DNA of 64,000 nt from Sabulicella rubraurantiaca (GTDB lineage: Bacteria > Pseudomonadota > Alphaproteobacteria > Acetobacterales > Acetobacteraceae). The position numbers and the translations under genes were made by a program. Below the pieces are notes generated by a model. It was not told the origin of the DNA. It saw nothing but the letters and a program-made list of their open reading frames with translations, and made no database searches. Positions within the stretch are counted from its first letter, which is position 1. Every line of letters starts with the position of its first letter. Shown one piece after another: positions 32,293 to 41,001 of the stretch. The DNA lies in assembly GCF_017355885.1 (NCBI RefSeq), contig NZ_JAFEUU010000006.1:1-64000 (forward strand), given 5' to 3'.

Positions 32293-32988
32293 CTAGTCCA
32301 GCCGCGCCTGCTCCCCTTCGATCGCCGCCTCCAACCGCTCCATCAGCCGCTCCCGGCCGGAAAGCGGCGGCAGGATGTGGATGCGCAGCGTGCCTGGGCG
32401 CTTCAGGAAGGAGCGGCGCGGCCAGAACAGGCCGGAATTGGTCGCCACGGGCAGGACGGGCAGGCCGGTCGTCTGCGCCAGGGCCTGCACGCCGGGCTGG
32501 TAGGGCAGGCGCTCGCCCGGCGCGGTGCGGGTGCCCTCGGGGAAGATCACGATCTGGCGCCCTTCCGCCGCGGCCGCCTTGCCGTCACGCATCAGCTTGC
32601 GCATCGCCGTCATGCCGCCTGTGCGGTCCACGCCGATATGCCCGGCCCGCTTCGCGTACCAGCCATAGATCGGCAAGAGGAACAATTCGCGCTTCATCAC
32701 GAAGGCGACATCCGGCACCAGCGCGAACCAGACAAAGGTGTCGAAGGCGGATTGATGTTTGGAGGCGATGAGGGCCGCCCCTGACTCCGGCAGGTGCTCG
32801 CGCCCCTGCACCGCGATGCGCGTGCCGCAGACCAGGCGCAGCATCTTCACCATCAGCCCGGCCCAGAGATGCATCATCCGGCGCAGGAAGGGGCGCGGCC
32901 CCAGCAGCAAGGGCATGGCGAGCAGCCCCGCCGTTGCGGTCAGGCCGAAGAAAAGCGCGTTGAACAGGAGGGAACGCAGGGCAAGCAT
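32293..32988 (-). CDS. plsC: 1-acyl-sn-glycerol-3-phosphate acyltransferase (PlsC type)
   Basis: A 231-residue membrane acyltransferase that makes phosphatidic acid from lysophosphatidic acid. The acyltransferase motif HxxxxD is at SKHQSAFDTF near residue 77, the FPEGTR motif near 148, and the intermediate motif VDRTGGMTAMRK near 119 agrees. The N-terminal helix (about 4-30) anchors it. It could also work as OlsA in ornithine-lipid synthesis, given olsB 2 kb away, but that role cannot be told from sequence. Length is typical. Confidence 0.88.
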   Translation of the reverse strand: MLALRSLLFNALFFGLTATAGLLAMPLLLGPRPFLRRMMHLWAGLMVKMLRLVCGTRIAVQGREHLPESGAALIASKHQSAFDTFVWFALVPDVAFVMKRELFLLPIYGWYAKRAGHIGVDRTGGMTAMRKLMRDGKAAAAEGRQIVIFPEGTRTAPGERLPYQPGVQALAQTTGLPVLPVATNSGLFWPRRSFLKRPGTLRIHILPPLSGRERLMERLEAAIEGEQARLD

Positions 32989-33035
32989 GCGGCGCGGGGT
33001 GCAACGGAACCGCGCGGAAGTCCACCCTGCGGCCG

Positions 33036-33689
33036 CTAGCCGGCGCCGGGCCGCCGCGCCAGGGCGAGACCGAGGCCCAGCGCCATCATGGCGCCGCCCG
33101 AGGCCTCGCGCAACCGGCGGACCAGCTGCGGCCGCGCAGCGGCACCCGTCCGGATGCCGGCGGCCGCCAGCGCGACGGCGATGTCGACCAGCGTGTTGAG
33201 AAGGACGGAGACGAGGCCCAGCAGGGCGAATTGCAGCGCCACGTGGCCCGCCGCCGGGTCCACGAATTGCGGCACGAAGGCGAGGAAGAAGGCCGCCGTC
33301 TTCGGGTTCAGCGCCTCCACCGCGATCCCTTCGCGAAAGGCGCGGCCCACCCCGATGGACGGCACCGCGACGCCGTTCCCCAGCGCAGCCGCCGCGTCCT
33401 GGCGGGCAGCGCGTATGGCGCGCAGCCCGATCCAGACCAGATAGGCGGCGCCGAGCAGCTTCAGCGCCGTGAACAGCTCCGCGCTCGCGAGCACGAGGGC
33501 GGAGACGCCGAGGCTGCCGGCCAGGACATGCACCATGCCGCCCAGCCCGGTGCCGAGGCTGGAGGCCACGCCCTCCGCCCGGCCGCCCGACAGCGCACGG
33601 GCGGCGACGTAGAAGATGCCCGGGCCGGGCGTCACAGCAAGCAGAAGGGCGGCCGCGAAGAACAGGGCGAATTGGGTGGCGCTGATCAT
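33036..33689 (-). CDS. LysE/RhtB family amino-acid exporter
   Basis: A 217-residue six-helix exporter. The start FALFFAAALLLAVTPGPGIFYVAARAL contains the TPGP motif typical of LysE/RhtB; the N-terminal helices continue LGGMVHVLAGSLGVSALVL and LKLLGAAYLVWIGLRAIRAA, and the middle has EALNPKTAAFFLAFVPQFVD, also family-typical. It probably exports homoserine, threonine or a similar amino acid. It is 10 bases downstream of the kup gene on the same strand and may be co-transcribed. Confidence 0.9.
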   Translation of the reverse strand: MISATQFALFFAAALLLAVTPGPGIFYVAARALSGGRAEGVASSLGTGLGGMVHVLAGSLGVSALVLASAELFTALKLLGAAYLVWIGLRAIRAARQDAAAALGNGVAVPSIGVGRAFREGIAVEALNPKTAAFFLAFVPQFVDPAAGHVALQFALLGLVSVLLNTLVDIAVALAAAGIRTGAAARPQLVRRLREASGGAMMALGLGLALARRPGAG

Positions 33690-33699
33690 GTTTGCTCCG

Positions 33700-35577
33700 T
33701 CAGATCGCGATGCGCACGCCGAGTTCCACCACGCGGTCCGGCGGGATGCGGAAGAACTCGGTGGCGGGCAGGGAGTTCCGGCTCATCACCGTGAAGAGCC
33801 ATTGCTGCCAGCCGCGCATGCGCGGCACCGCCGCCGAGACGATGGTTTCGCGGCCGAGGAAGTAGGAGGCCTGCATCTGCTCGTAGGTGATCAGCCCCGC
33901 ATCGTGCAGCCGCTCCAGCTCGCGCGGGATGTCGGGGCTTTCCTGGAAGCCGTAGCGGATGAGGACGCGGTGGATGCGGTCGGCCAGCTCCGTCACCTCC
34001 GAGCGGCGCTCGGGAGCGACCTGGGGGATGTCCTGGTTCTGCACGGTCACGAAGAGCACGCGCTCGTGCAGCACCTTGTTGTGCTTGAGGTTGTGTAGCA
34101 GCGCGCCGGGCAGGTAGTCGGCCTCGCCGGTCATGAACACGGCGATGCCCGGCACGCGCGTGGTGCGCGACTGTGGCAGGCGCGCGAGGAAGGAGGCGAG
34201 CGGCAGCCCGTCCTGCCGGATGCGGGCGAAGAGCAGCTGCCGGCCGCGATACCACACATACATCAGCGTGAAGGCAGCGGCGCCGATCATGATGGGCACG
34301 TAGCCGCCATCGGGGATCTTCAGCGCCGTGGCGATGAAATAGGCGATGTCCAGGACGAGGATCGGTCCGAAGACCAGCGTCAGCAGCAAGCGGTTCCAGC
34401 CGAATTGCCGGTGGAACACGATCAGCGCGAGGGTGGTGGTGCACAGGAAGGTGCCCGTCACCGCGAGGCCGTAGGCCGCGGCCAGCGCCTCGGAGTCACG
34501 GAACTCCAGCACCAGGATGATGACGCCGATCAGCAGCGCGCTGTTCACCTGGGGCATGTAGATCTGCCCCTCCTCCGTCGCCGAGGTGTGGCGCACCTCG
34601 AGCCGCGGCGAGAAGCCCATCTGCACGCATTGCCGCGCGATGGAATAGGCACCGGAGATCATGGACTGGGAGGCGATGATGGTCGCCAGCGTCGCCAGGA
34701 TGACCAGGAAGAAGCGGAACCATTCCGGCGCCAGCAGGAAGAACGGGTTCTCGATGGCCGAGGGATCGCGCAGCAGCAGCGCCCCCTGCCCCAGGTAGTT
34801 CAGCGTCAGCGCCGGCAGCACGAAGGCGACCCAGGCGAGCTGGATGGGCTTGCGGCCGAAATGGCCCATGTCGGCGTAGAGCGCCTCCGCCCCCGTCACC
34901 GCCAGCACTACGCTGCCCATCGCGATAAAGGCGGCCGAGTGGTAGTGCACGCAGAACTGCAAGGCGTAGTGCGGCGACAGCGCTGCAAAGACCTCCGGGG
35001 CGAGCAGCGCCTCCATCAGCCCCAGCCCCCCCAACACGGCGAACCACACGGCGCAGATCGGCCCGAACAGCGCGCCGATGCTGCCCGTGCCGCGCCACTG
35101 CACCAGGAACAGCGCCAGCAGCACGCCGAGCGAGATGGGGATCACCAGCTCGTGCAGCCCAGGCCCGATCACCTCGAGCCCTTCCACCGCTGCGAGGACG
35201 GAGATGGCCGGGGTGATCATGCCGTCGCCCAGGAACAGCGCGGCGCCGGCGATGCCGATGAAGGCGATGAGGAGGCGCCCGCGCGGGCGCGTGGCGGTGC
35301 GCTGGGCCAGCGCCATCAGCGCCATGATCCCGCCCTCGCCCCGGTTGTCGGCGCGCATGACGATCAGCACGTACTTGATGGTCACGGTCAGCATCAGCGA
35401 CCAGAAGATGAGGGAAAGGACACCCAGCACCTCCCAATCCTCGATGCCGCCCTCGGTGAAGTGCGACAGCGCGGCCTTCAGCGCGTAGAGCGGCGAGGTG
35501 CCGATGTCGCCATAGACGACGCCCAGCACGCCGATCAGCCCGGCTGGGGTGAGCTTGCGGTTGGGGTCGGCGGACAT
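33700..35577 (-). CDS. kup: Low-affinity potassium transporter Kup
   Basis: A 625-residue potassium:proton symporter. The first segment [20 protein letters not shown] near residue 16 is the diagnostic Kup start; 12 helices are visible up to about 430, with [36 protein letters not shown] and [18 protein letters not shown]. The long cytoplasmic tail (about 435-625) includes [20 protein letters not shown] and [19 protein letters not shown]. Full length. A GC-rich inverted repeat lies in its leader (35621-35660). Confidence 0.95.
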   Translation of the reverse strand: MSADPNRKLTPAGLIGVLGVVYGDIGTSPLYALKAALSHFTEGGIEDWEVLGVLSLIFWSLMLTVTIKYVLIVMRADNRGEGGIMALMALAQRTATRPRGRLLIAFIGIAGAALFLGDGMITPAISVLAAVEGLEVIGPGLHELVIPISLGVLLALFLVQWRGTGSIGALFGPICAVWFAVLGGLGLMEALLAPEVFAALSPHYALQFCVHYHSAAFIAMGSVVLAVTGAEALYADMGHFGRKPIQLAWVAFVLPALTLNYLGQGALLLRDPSAIENPFFLLAPEWFRFFLVILATLATIIASQSMISGAYSIARQCVQMGFSPRLEVRHTSATEEGQIYMPQVNSALLIGVIILVLEFRDSEALAAAYGLAVTGTFLCTTTLALIVFHRQFGWNRLLLTLVFGPILVLDIAYFIATALKIPDGGYVPIMIGAAAFTLMYVWYRGRQLLFARIRQDGLPLASFLARLPQSRTTRVPGIAVFMTGEADYLPGALLHNLKHNKVLHERVLFVTVQNQDIPQVAPERRSEVTELADRIHRVLIRYGFQESPDIPRELERLHDAGLITYEQMQASYFLGRETIVSAAVPRMRGWQQWLFTVMSRNSLPATEFFRIPPDRVVELGVRIAI

Positions 35578-35620
35578 GGGGGTGCCTCGAAGGGGGGTTC
35601 TGGCCGGCGCGGAGGGTTAT

Positions 35621-35660
35621 TCCCGCCGGACGCCCACAGCCAGCAGCGTCCGGCGCGGGA
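35621..35660 (-). terminator. Long imperfect hairpin between hybrid-kinase gene and kup
   Basis: Arms tcccgccggacgc (35621-35633) and gcgtccggcgcggga (35646-35660) pair with a 2-base bulge around a 12-base loop. It lies behind the kinase stop and before kup on the same strand, thus either ends the kinase transcript or shapes the kup leader. No T-run is seen. Confidence 0.45.
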
Positions 35661-35694
35661 CAGGGTTGCGGAAAACCGGGGCGCGCGCCAGCGC

Positions 35695-38600
35695 TCAGCC
35701 GCGCCGCAGCGCCTCGGCCACCGCCATCTGCAGCTCGGAGAGGCGGAAGGGCTTGCGGAGGATGAGGGCCTCGGAACCGGCCGCCGCCTCGATCGCCGCC
35801 GTGTCGGCGAAGCCCGTGGCGAAGAGGATGGGCAGGCCCGGGCGGCTGGCCCGGATGCGGCGCGCCACCTCCGCCCCGTTGATGCCGGGCATGGCGAAAT
35901 CCAGCATGACGAGGTCCGGCACGCTCTCCTCCAGCGCGGCGAGGCCGGTGAGGCCGTCCTCCGCCTCGCGCACCGCGTAGCCCAGCTCGGCCAGCTGCTC
36001 GGCCAGCATGCGGCGCATTTCCGGGTCGTCATCCACCACCAGGATCTCGGCGCCGCTCGGCCGGGGCCGGACCACGCCGGCAGCCGCCTCGCTGCCTTCC
36101 GCCACTCCCTCGCTGCGCGGGAGGAGGAGGCGCACGATGGTGCCCTCGCCCAGCGCGCTCTCGATCCGCGCCGTGCCGCCCGCCTGGCGCGCGATGCCAT
36201 AGACCTGCGACAGGCCGAGGCCGGTGCCTTCGCCGACGCCCTTGGTGGTGAAGAACGGGTCGAAGGCGCGGGCCGCGACAGCGGCGGTCATGCCCTCCCC
36301 CGTGTCGCGCACCGAGATCTCCACGTACTCGCCGGACCGCAGCTCCGTGTCCTGCGCGATGCGGATGCGGCGCGTCCCGATCACCAGCTCCCCGCCCCCC
36401 GGCATGGCGTCGCGTGCGTTGATGGCGAGGTTGAGCAGCGCCATCTCCATCTGCGTGGGGTCGGAGCTCACGCAGGCTTCCCGTTCCTCCAGCGCCAGCC
36501 GGATCGCGATCGATGGGCCGAGGGTGCGGGCGAGGAGGTCGCGCAACCCCTCCACCAGCGCGGCGGGGCGCAGCGGGCGGCTCTCGATGCGCTGGGCACG
36601 GGAAAAGGCGAGGAGCTGCGCGGTGAGTCGCGCGCCGCGCTCCGCCGCTGCCAGCCCGTGCTCGGCCCAACGCCGCACCTGGGAGGGGTCGTCGGGACGG
36701 CGATGGATCAGGTCTAGCCCGCCCACCACCGCGCCGAGCAGATTGTTGAAGTCATGCGCGATGCCGCCGGTGAGCTGGCCGATCGCCTCCATCTTCTGCG
36801 CCTGGCGCAGCGCCTCCTCCCGCTTGCGCTCCCAGGTCACGTCGCGGCCCACGGCGTAGAAATTCCCGTCCCCCATCACGACGGTCCAGGCGACCGTGGC
36901 GTAGCTGCCATCGGTGCGCAGCAGCCGGTTCTCGAACCCCTCGACCGAATGGCCGGCGCGCAGCGCCTCCAGCAGCGCGGCGATGCGCGGCATGTCGTCC
37001 GGATGGACGGAGGCGGCGAGGGGGCGGGACAGGATCTCCGCCCGGCTGAAGCCAAGCAGCTTGGTCCAGGCGGGGTTCACCTCCTTCAGGAAGCCATCGT
37101 CGCCCAGCACGCCGAACAGGTCGTTGGACAGCTCGAAGATGCGGTTGCGCTCGCGCGTGCGGGCGTCCACCTCCGCCTCCAGCCGCTCGTTCAGGGCGCG
37201 CAGCGCCTCCTCCGCCCGGCGGCGGGCCGTGACGTCGCGGCACACGCCATGGGCGCGCACCGCCACCCCCGCCATGTCACGCAGGATGCGCCCCTGGTTG
37301 TGCAGCCACAGCAGCCGCCCATCCGGGTGGCGGTAGCGGAACTCCACCTCGAAGGGCGTGCCATCCTCGATGGCGGCGCGCATCGCCTCCGCCACGGCGC
37401 GCGCATCCTCGGGCGGCATGCGGTCGTAATAGTCGCCGGATTGGTCGCCTGGGCCGAACACCGCCTCCGCATTGGCGGAGCGGCGGATGAACTGGGTGGC
37501 GAGGTCCAGCTCCCAGGTCACCATGCGCCCGGCCTCGAGGCCGAGGCGCAGTCGCGCCTCGCTGTCCCGCAACGCCTCCTCCGCCCGGCGCTGCGCCGTC
37601 AGGTCGGCCGTGACGCACAGGATTCCTGTCACCTGCCCGTCGAAGTCGTGCAGGGTAGTGACGTTGTTGTGCACCCAGACGGTCGAGCCGTCGGGACGGA
37701 GGTAGCGCTTCACGATCTCGAAGGAGGCGCCCGCGCTCGCCGCCTGGCCGAACTGGGGCAGGTTGCTGCCGAGGTCGCCCGGATCGGTGATGTCCTGCAT
37801 CCGCAGCGCCAGCAGCGCCTCGCGCGGGCGGCCGACGATCGCGCAGTAGCGGTCGTTGACGCGCACGAAGCGCCCGGCGGTGTCCACCTCGGCGATACCC
37901 ACCGTGGCCTGGGCGAAGATGGCGGCGAGATGCGCCTCGCTGGCCTGGGCTTGGGCTTCCGCGGCGGCGCGGGCAGCGGCGGCCCAGCCGCGCTGCGCCA
38001 CCACCTCGGCAAGGCGCGCCTCGCCCTCCGTCCAGATGCGCGACCGCTTCGGGTCCACGCAGAGCAAAGCGACGAGCCGCCCGTCGCGCAGCAGAGGGAC
38101 GGCGAGGCGGGAGGCGGAGCCCTCCGTCGGGACGGCGCGCCCGTCTCGCAGCGCGCCGGGATCGGGGAGAAGGCTGGCGAGCGGCAGCGAGGGCGGGAGT
38201 TCGGGCAGCGAACCGTCGCTCCAGGCGCCAGCGGCCCGCGCCTCCTCGCCCTCAGGCTCGGCGAAGAATGCGCGGCCGGCGTCCAGCTCGCGCGCCAGCG
38301 CCTCGGCCGCCGCGCGCCGCACCGCCTCCGGCTCCGGCAGGCCGCGCAAACGTTCCTCCAGTGCGTGAAGCACGGCGTCGCGCCGCACGGACAGAACGCG
38401 CCTCGTGGTCTCCGTGACGGCGCAGAACATGCCGAGCACCGCGCCCGCCTCGTCGCGCACCGGCGAGTAGGAGAAGGTGAACCAGGCGCGCTCCATGCCG
38501 CCGCCGCTCCGCTCCACCAGCAGTGGCAGGTCCTCGCGGAAGCTGGCCTCGCCAGCCAGGGCAGAGTCGATCAGCGGCGCGATGTCGGACCAGATCTCCG

Positions 38601-38892
38601 CCCAGATGTCTTGAAACCGCGCGCCCAGCGCCGCCGGATGCTTGTCGCCGAGGATGCGGGCGTAGCCATCGTTGTAGAGAAACCCCAGCTCCTTCCCCCA
38701 GGCAAGGAACATGGGGAATTTGGAGCCGAGCATGAGCGCGGTGGCGGTGCGGATCGCGGCCGGCCAGCCTTCCGGTGGGCCGAGAGGCGAGGCCGACCAG
38801 TCCAGCGCAGCCATGCGGCGCGCCATCTCGCTGTCTCCGGCGAGATAGCCGGAGGTGCTGGTGACGCGCTGCGTTTCCCGGTGGTCGTCCAC
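35695..38892 (-). CDS. Soluble multi-PAS hybrid histidine kinase
   Basis: A 1065-residue sensor kinase with no membrane helices. In order: PAS domains (about 18-145, with GYLAGDSEMARRMAALDWSA and ASPLGPPEGWPAAIRTATAL; the opening is frequent in Acetobacteraceae and Methylobacterium kinases), GAF (about 155-300), three PAS (about 315-435, 440-560 and 585-690), HisKA with His713 in GGIAHDFNNLLGAV, HATPase (INARDAMPGGGELVIGTR; GEGTGLGLSQVYGIA), then a receiver domain (about 945-1060, with MLDFAMPGINGAEV). The GTG at 38892 has AGGGAG in the right place; an ATG at 38946 would add 18 residues but has its ribosome site directly against it. The signal, presumably a cytosolic or light/redox cue, is unknown. 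Confidence 0.87.
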   Translation of the reverse strand: MDDHRETQRVTSTSGYLAGDSEMARRMAALDWSASPLGPPEGWPAAIRTATALMLGSKFPMFLAWGKELGFLYNDGYARILGDKHPAALGARFQDIWAEIWSDIAPLIDSALAGEASFREDLPLLVERSGGGMERAWFTFSYSPVRDEAGAVLGMFCAVTETTRRVLSVRRDAVLHALEERLRGLPEPEAVRRAAAEALARELDAGRAFFAEPEGEEARAAGAWSDGSLPELPPSLPLASLLPDPGALRDGRAVPTEGSASRLAVPLLRDGRLVALLCVDPKRSRIWTEGEARLAEVVAQRGWAAAARAAAEAQAQASEAHLAAIFAQATVGIAEVDTAGRFVRVNDRYCAIVGRPREALLALRMQDITDPGDLGSNLPQFGQAASAGASFEIVKRYLRPDGSTVWVHNNVTTLHDFDGQVTGILCVTADLTAQRRAEEALRDSEARLRLGLEAGRMVTWELDLATQFIRRSANAEAVFGPGDQSGDYYDRMPPEDARAVAEAMRAAIEDGTPFEVEFRYRHPDGRLLWLHNQGRILRDMAGVAVRAHGVCRDVTARRRAEEALRALNERLEAEVDARTRERNRIFELSNDLFGVLGDDGFLKEVNPAWTKLLGFSRAEILSRPLAASVHPDDMPRIAALLEALRAGHSVEGFENRLLRTDGSYATVAWTVVMGDGNFYAVGRDVTWERKREEALRQAQKMEAIGQLTGGIAHDFNNLLGAVVGGLDLIHRRPDDPSQVRRWAEHGLAAAERGARLTAQLLAFSRAQRIESRPLRPAALVEGLRDLLARTLGPSIAIRLALEEREACVSSDPTQMEMALLNLAINARDAMPGGGELVIGTRRIRIAQDTELRSGEYVEISVRDTGEGMTAAVAARAFDPFFTTKGVGEGTGLGLSQVYGIARQAGGTARIESALGEGTIVRLLLPRSEGVAEGSEAAAGVVRPRPSGAEILVVDDDPEMRRMLAEQLAELGYAVREAEDGLTGLAALEESVPDLVMLDFAMPGINGAEVARRIRASRPGLPILFATGFADTAAIEAAAGSEALILRKPFRLSELQMAVAEALRRG

Positions 38893-38984
38893 GCGCGCTC
38901 CCTGTCCGGGCCGGTGTCCCGACCCAACTCCTGCATTCCGCGGCATCCTTGCCCGTCCCGCGCCGGGCCGGCAAGGGATGGGGC

Positions 38985-39623
38985 TCAGGCGAAGAGCCGC
39001 CCTGGCGTGCGTGGCCCCGGCAGGAGGTCATAGGCGGGGGCGTAGCCGGGCATGGCGGCGAAGCGGGCGCGCCAGGCGGCGATGCGCGGAAAGGCTGCAT
39101 GGTCGAGCGGCCATTCCGCTTTCGGATAATGGAGGTAGCCCTGCATGGAAATGTCGGCGATGCAGGGCGCGCTGCCCAGCAGGAAGTCTCGCCCTTCCAG
39201 CTGCTGCTCGACCACGCGGAAGGCCGTCTCCACCCGCGCTCGGAAGAAGGCGATCACCGCCGGGTCGGGGTTCTCCGCCCAGCCCAACAGGAAGCGCCAA
39301 GTGGCGAGGTAGGACGTGAATTTGTGGTTGTCGAAGAGCAGCCAGCGCAGCGCCTCGTCGCCATCAGCCGCGGCGAAGCGGCCGGAATGGCGCGAAAGAT
39401 GCGTGAGGATGACGCCAGACTGCGTGAGGCGCTTGCCTTCGTGCTCCAGCACCGGCACCTCCCCCATCACGGAGATGCGGGACTTCCATTCGGCGGTGCG
39501 CGTCTCGCCGTGGAAGTAATCCACCCAGACGCCCTCCCACTCCGCGCCGCAAAGCGCGAGCATGAGGGCGACCTTGTAGCAGCCGCCGGACTCGGGAAAG
39601 CAGTGCAGACGCATTGGGGCCAT
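38985..39623 (-). CDS. Glutathione S-transferase family protein
   Basis: A 212-residue two-domain glutathione transferase. The thioredoxin-fold half starts MAPMRLHCFPESGGCYKVAL with a Ser-x-x-Cys region at the usual active-site helix (about 10-18), continues to the glutathione-binding cis-proline EVPVLEHEGKRLTQSGVIL near 57; the helical half follows (ADGDEALRWLLFDNHKFTSY; GSAPCIADISMQGYLHYPKA). The ATG at 39623 has GAGGA in proper spacing. Its start overlaps that of the divergent pseudouridine synthase gene by about 21 bases. Substrate unknown. Confidence 0.85.
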   Translation of the reverse strand: MAPMRLHCFPESGGCYKVALMLALCGAEWEGVWVDYFHGETRTAEWKSRISVMGEVPVLEHEGKRLTQSGVILTHLSRHSGRFAAADGDEALRWLLFDNHKFTSYLATWRFLLGWAENPDPAVIAFFRARVETAFRVVEQQLEGRDFLLGSAPCIADISMQGYLHYPKAEWPLDHAAFPRIAAWRARFAAMPGYAPAYDLLPGPRTPGRLFA

Positions 39624-40271
39624 CGGGAGATCCTCGCGCGAATCCTCCACCAGGATGACGCGGTGCTCGTGCTGGACAAGCCCGCGGGCCTGCCCGTGCA
39701 TCGCGGGCCGCGCGGAGGCGCCTCGCTGGAGGATTGGGCGGAGGCGCTGCGCCAGGGCAAGCGCCATGCGCCGCAACCCGCGCATCGTCTGGACACGGAC
39801 ACGGCAGGCTGCCTTGCCTTCGGGCGCACCAAGCCCGCCATGGCGGCGCTGGGGCGGCTCTTCGCGGAAGGACGGGCCGAAAAGACCTACTGGGCCGTCG
39901 TGCGCGGCGAATTGCCCGAGGAGGGGGTGTGCGAGGCGAAGCTGCTCAAGCGCTCCACGAAGGAGCGGGGCTGGTGGATGGCGGTGGACCCGAAGGGGCA
40001 GGCGGCGCGGACGGAATGGCGCGTGCTGGGGCGCGGCGGCGGCCTCGCGGCCGTGGCGCTGCGCCCACGCACCGGCCGGACGCACCAGATCCGCGCTCAT
40101 CTCGCCCATCTCGGCGCACCGATCCTGGGGGATGAGCGCTATGGCGGCGGCGCCGGGCGGCTGCACCTGCTGGCGCGGGAATTGCGGCTTCCGCTGGAAG
40201 CGCCGGTCCGCGCCACCGCGACGCTGCCGCCGCACATGGAGGAGGCGTGGCGGCGATGCGGCCCGCCCTGA
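39603..40271 (+). CDS. RluA-family pseudouridine synthase
   Basis: A 222-residue pseudouridine synthase of the RluA/RsuA superfamily. The RluA motif I is AVLVLDKPAGLPVHRGPRGG near residue 17, the catalytic aspartate motif is PAHRLDTDTAGCLAFGRTKP near 53, and the end shows RPRTGRTHQIRAHLAHLGAP and LGDERYGG near 160. No S4 domain is present, as in the short TruC/RluA types. I use the GTG at 39603; no ATG fits, so the exact start is uncertain. It overlaps the divergent GST start. The target (tRNA or rRNA uridine) is not resolved. Confidence 0.85.
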   Translation: MQTHWGHREILARILHQDDAVLVLDKPAGLPVHRGPRGGASLEDWAEALRQGKRHAPQPAHRLDTDTAGCLAFGRTKPAMAALGRLFAEGRAEKTYWAVVRGELPEEGVCEAKLLKRSTKERGWWMAVDPKGQAARTEWRVLGRGGGLAAVALRPRTGRTHQIRAHLAHLGAPILGDERYGGGAGRLHLLARELRLPLEAPVRATATLPPHMEEAWRRCGPP

Positions 40272-40627
40272 TCCTGCCGCTGCTGGCGCTGCCACTGATG
40301 GGGCAGGGGCTGCCACGCCCGCGCTGCGACTTCGCCAGCGCCATGACGGCGCTGCGCGAAGCGGAGGTGATGGCCGGGCAGCCTGTCTCCGGACTGGTGC
40401 AGGGCCGTGAGCTGGGCGCATCGCTGCGCGCGGCGGCTGAGGCGCTGGCGCCGCGCCTCCTCGCCTGCGGCTGCCGGGACCTTGCGGCGCTGGCGCGCGA
40501 GGCGGCAGAGGCGGCCGCGCCGGCGGAAAGCGAGGGCAGCGCCGCGCGCATCGCCGGGGCGCTGGAGAATGCGCGCTTCCGCCTGCGTCTGGTGCGCGAG
40601 GGGTTCGGCGCTCAGGGCTGCCGCTGA
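40256..40627 (+). CDS. Small exported protein, unknown
   Basis: A 123-residue protein with a signal peptide (MRPALILPLLALPLMGQGLP) and a helical mature part containing cysteines at RCDF near residue 24, LACGCRDLAALAREA near 71 and the C-terminal GCR, perhaps two disulfides. GGAGGAGG precedes the ATG, inside the end of the pseudouridine synthase gene. I do not recognise the family; the acidic-alanine helices recall small periplasmic proteins with no known function. Its end overlaps the convergent membrane protein gene by 16 bases. Confidence 0.6.
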   Translation: MRPALILPLLALPLMGQGLPRPRCDFASAMTALREAEVMAGQPVSGLVQGRELGASLRAAAEALAPRLLACGCRDLAALAREAAEAAAPAESEGSAARIAGALENARFRLRLVREGFGAQGCR

Positions 40628-41001
40628 AGCGCCGGAAGAGCGGCAAAGACCAGATAGCCGACCAGCGAGGCCAGTCCCGGCCCGCTGCCGAGATGCGCGA
40701 GCCAGGCGGCGAAATCCCATCCGCGCAGCACCCGGCCCAGCGCCAGTTCCATCCCGAGCAACAGGAGCAGCGCCAGACCGCCCATCAGCCAGCGCGCCGC
40801 GCCGCGCGGCACCGCCATGCGCGCCACGATCCACCCGGCGAGGAACCAGGACCACAGCAGCACCAGCGGCAGCTCCAGCAGCGTGGCGAGCAGGGCACCA
40901 GTCCAGGGCGTCAGCAGGAACTCGCGCAGCGGACCGAGCAGCGCGCCCAGCGCAAAGACAGCCAGGACGTAGAGCAGCGCGGCCGGGGCGGCGCGCCTCA
41001 C
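40612..41001 (-). CDS. Small inner-membrane protein behind pbpC, unknown
   Basis: A 129-residue hydrophobic protein with about four membrane helices (at roughly 5-25, 35-60, 70-90 and 100-125: PAALLYVLAVFALGALLGPL, then ATLLELPLVLLWSWFLAGW). The GTG at 41001 overlaps the pbpC stop as GTGA, so it is made with pbpC and may help peptidoglycan enzymes. Similar small membrane proteins next to pbpC are seen in other Acetobacteraceae as I recall, without a named function. No recognised domain. Confidence 0.6.
   Translation of the reverse strand: MRRAAPAALLYVLAVFALGALLGPLREFLLTPWTGALLATLLELPLVLLWSWFLAGWIVARMAVPRGAARWLMGGLALLLLLGMELALGRVLRGWDFAAWLAHLGSGPGLASLVGYLVFAALPALQRQP

Noticed and set aside
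33700-35577. Riboswitch before kup
   Set aside because: Only a simple imperfect hairpin is seen in the 117-base gap; no ydaO-like or other known aptamer pattern was found.
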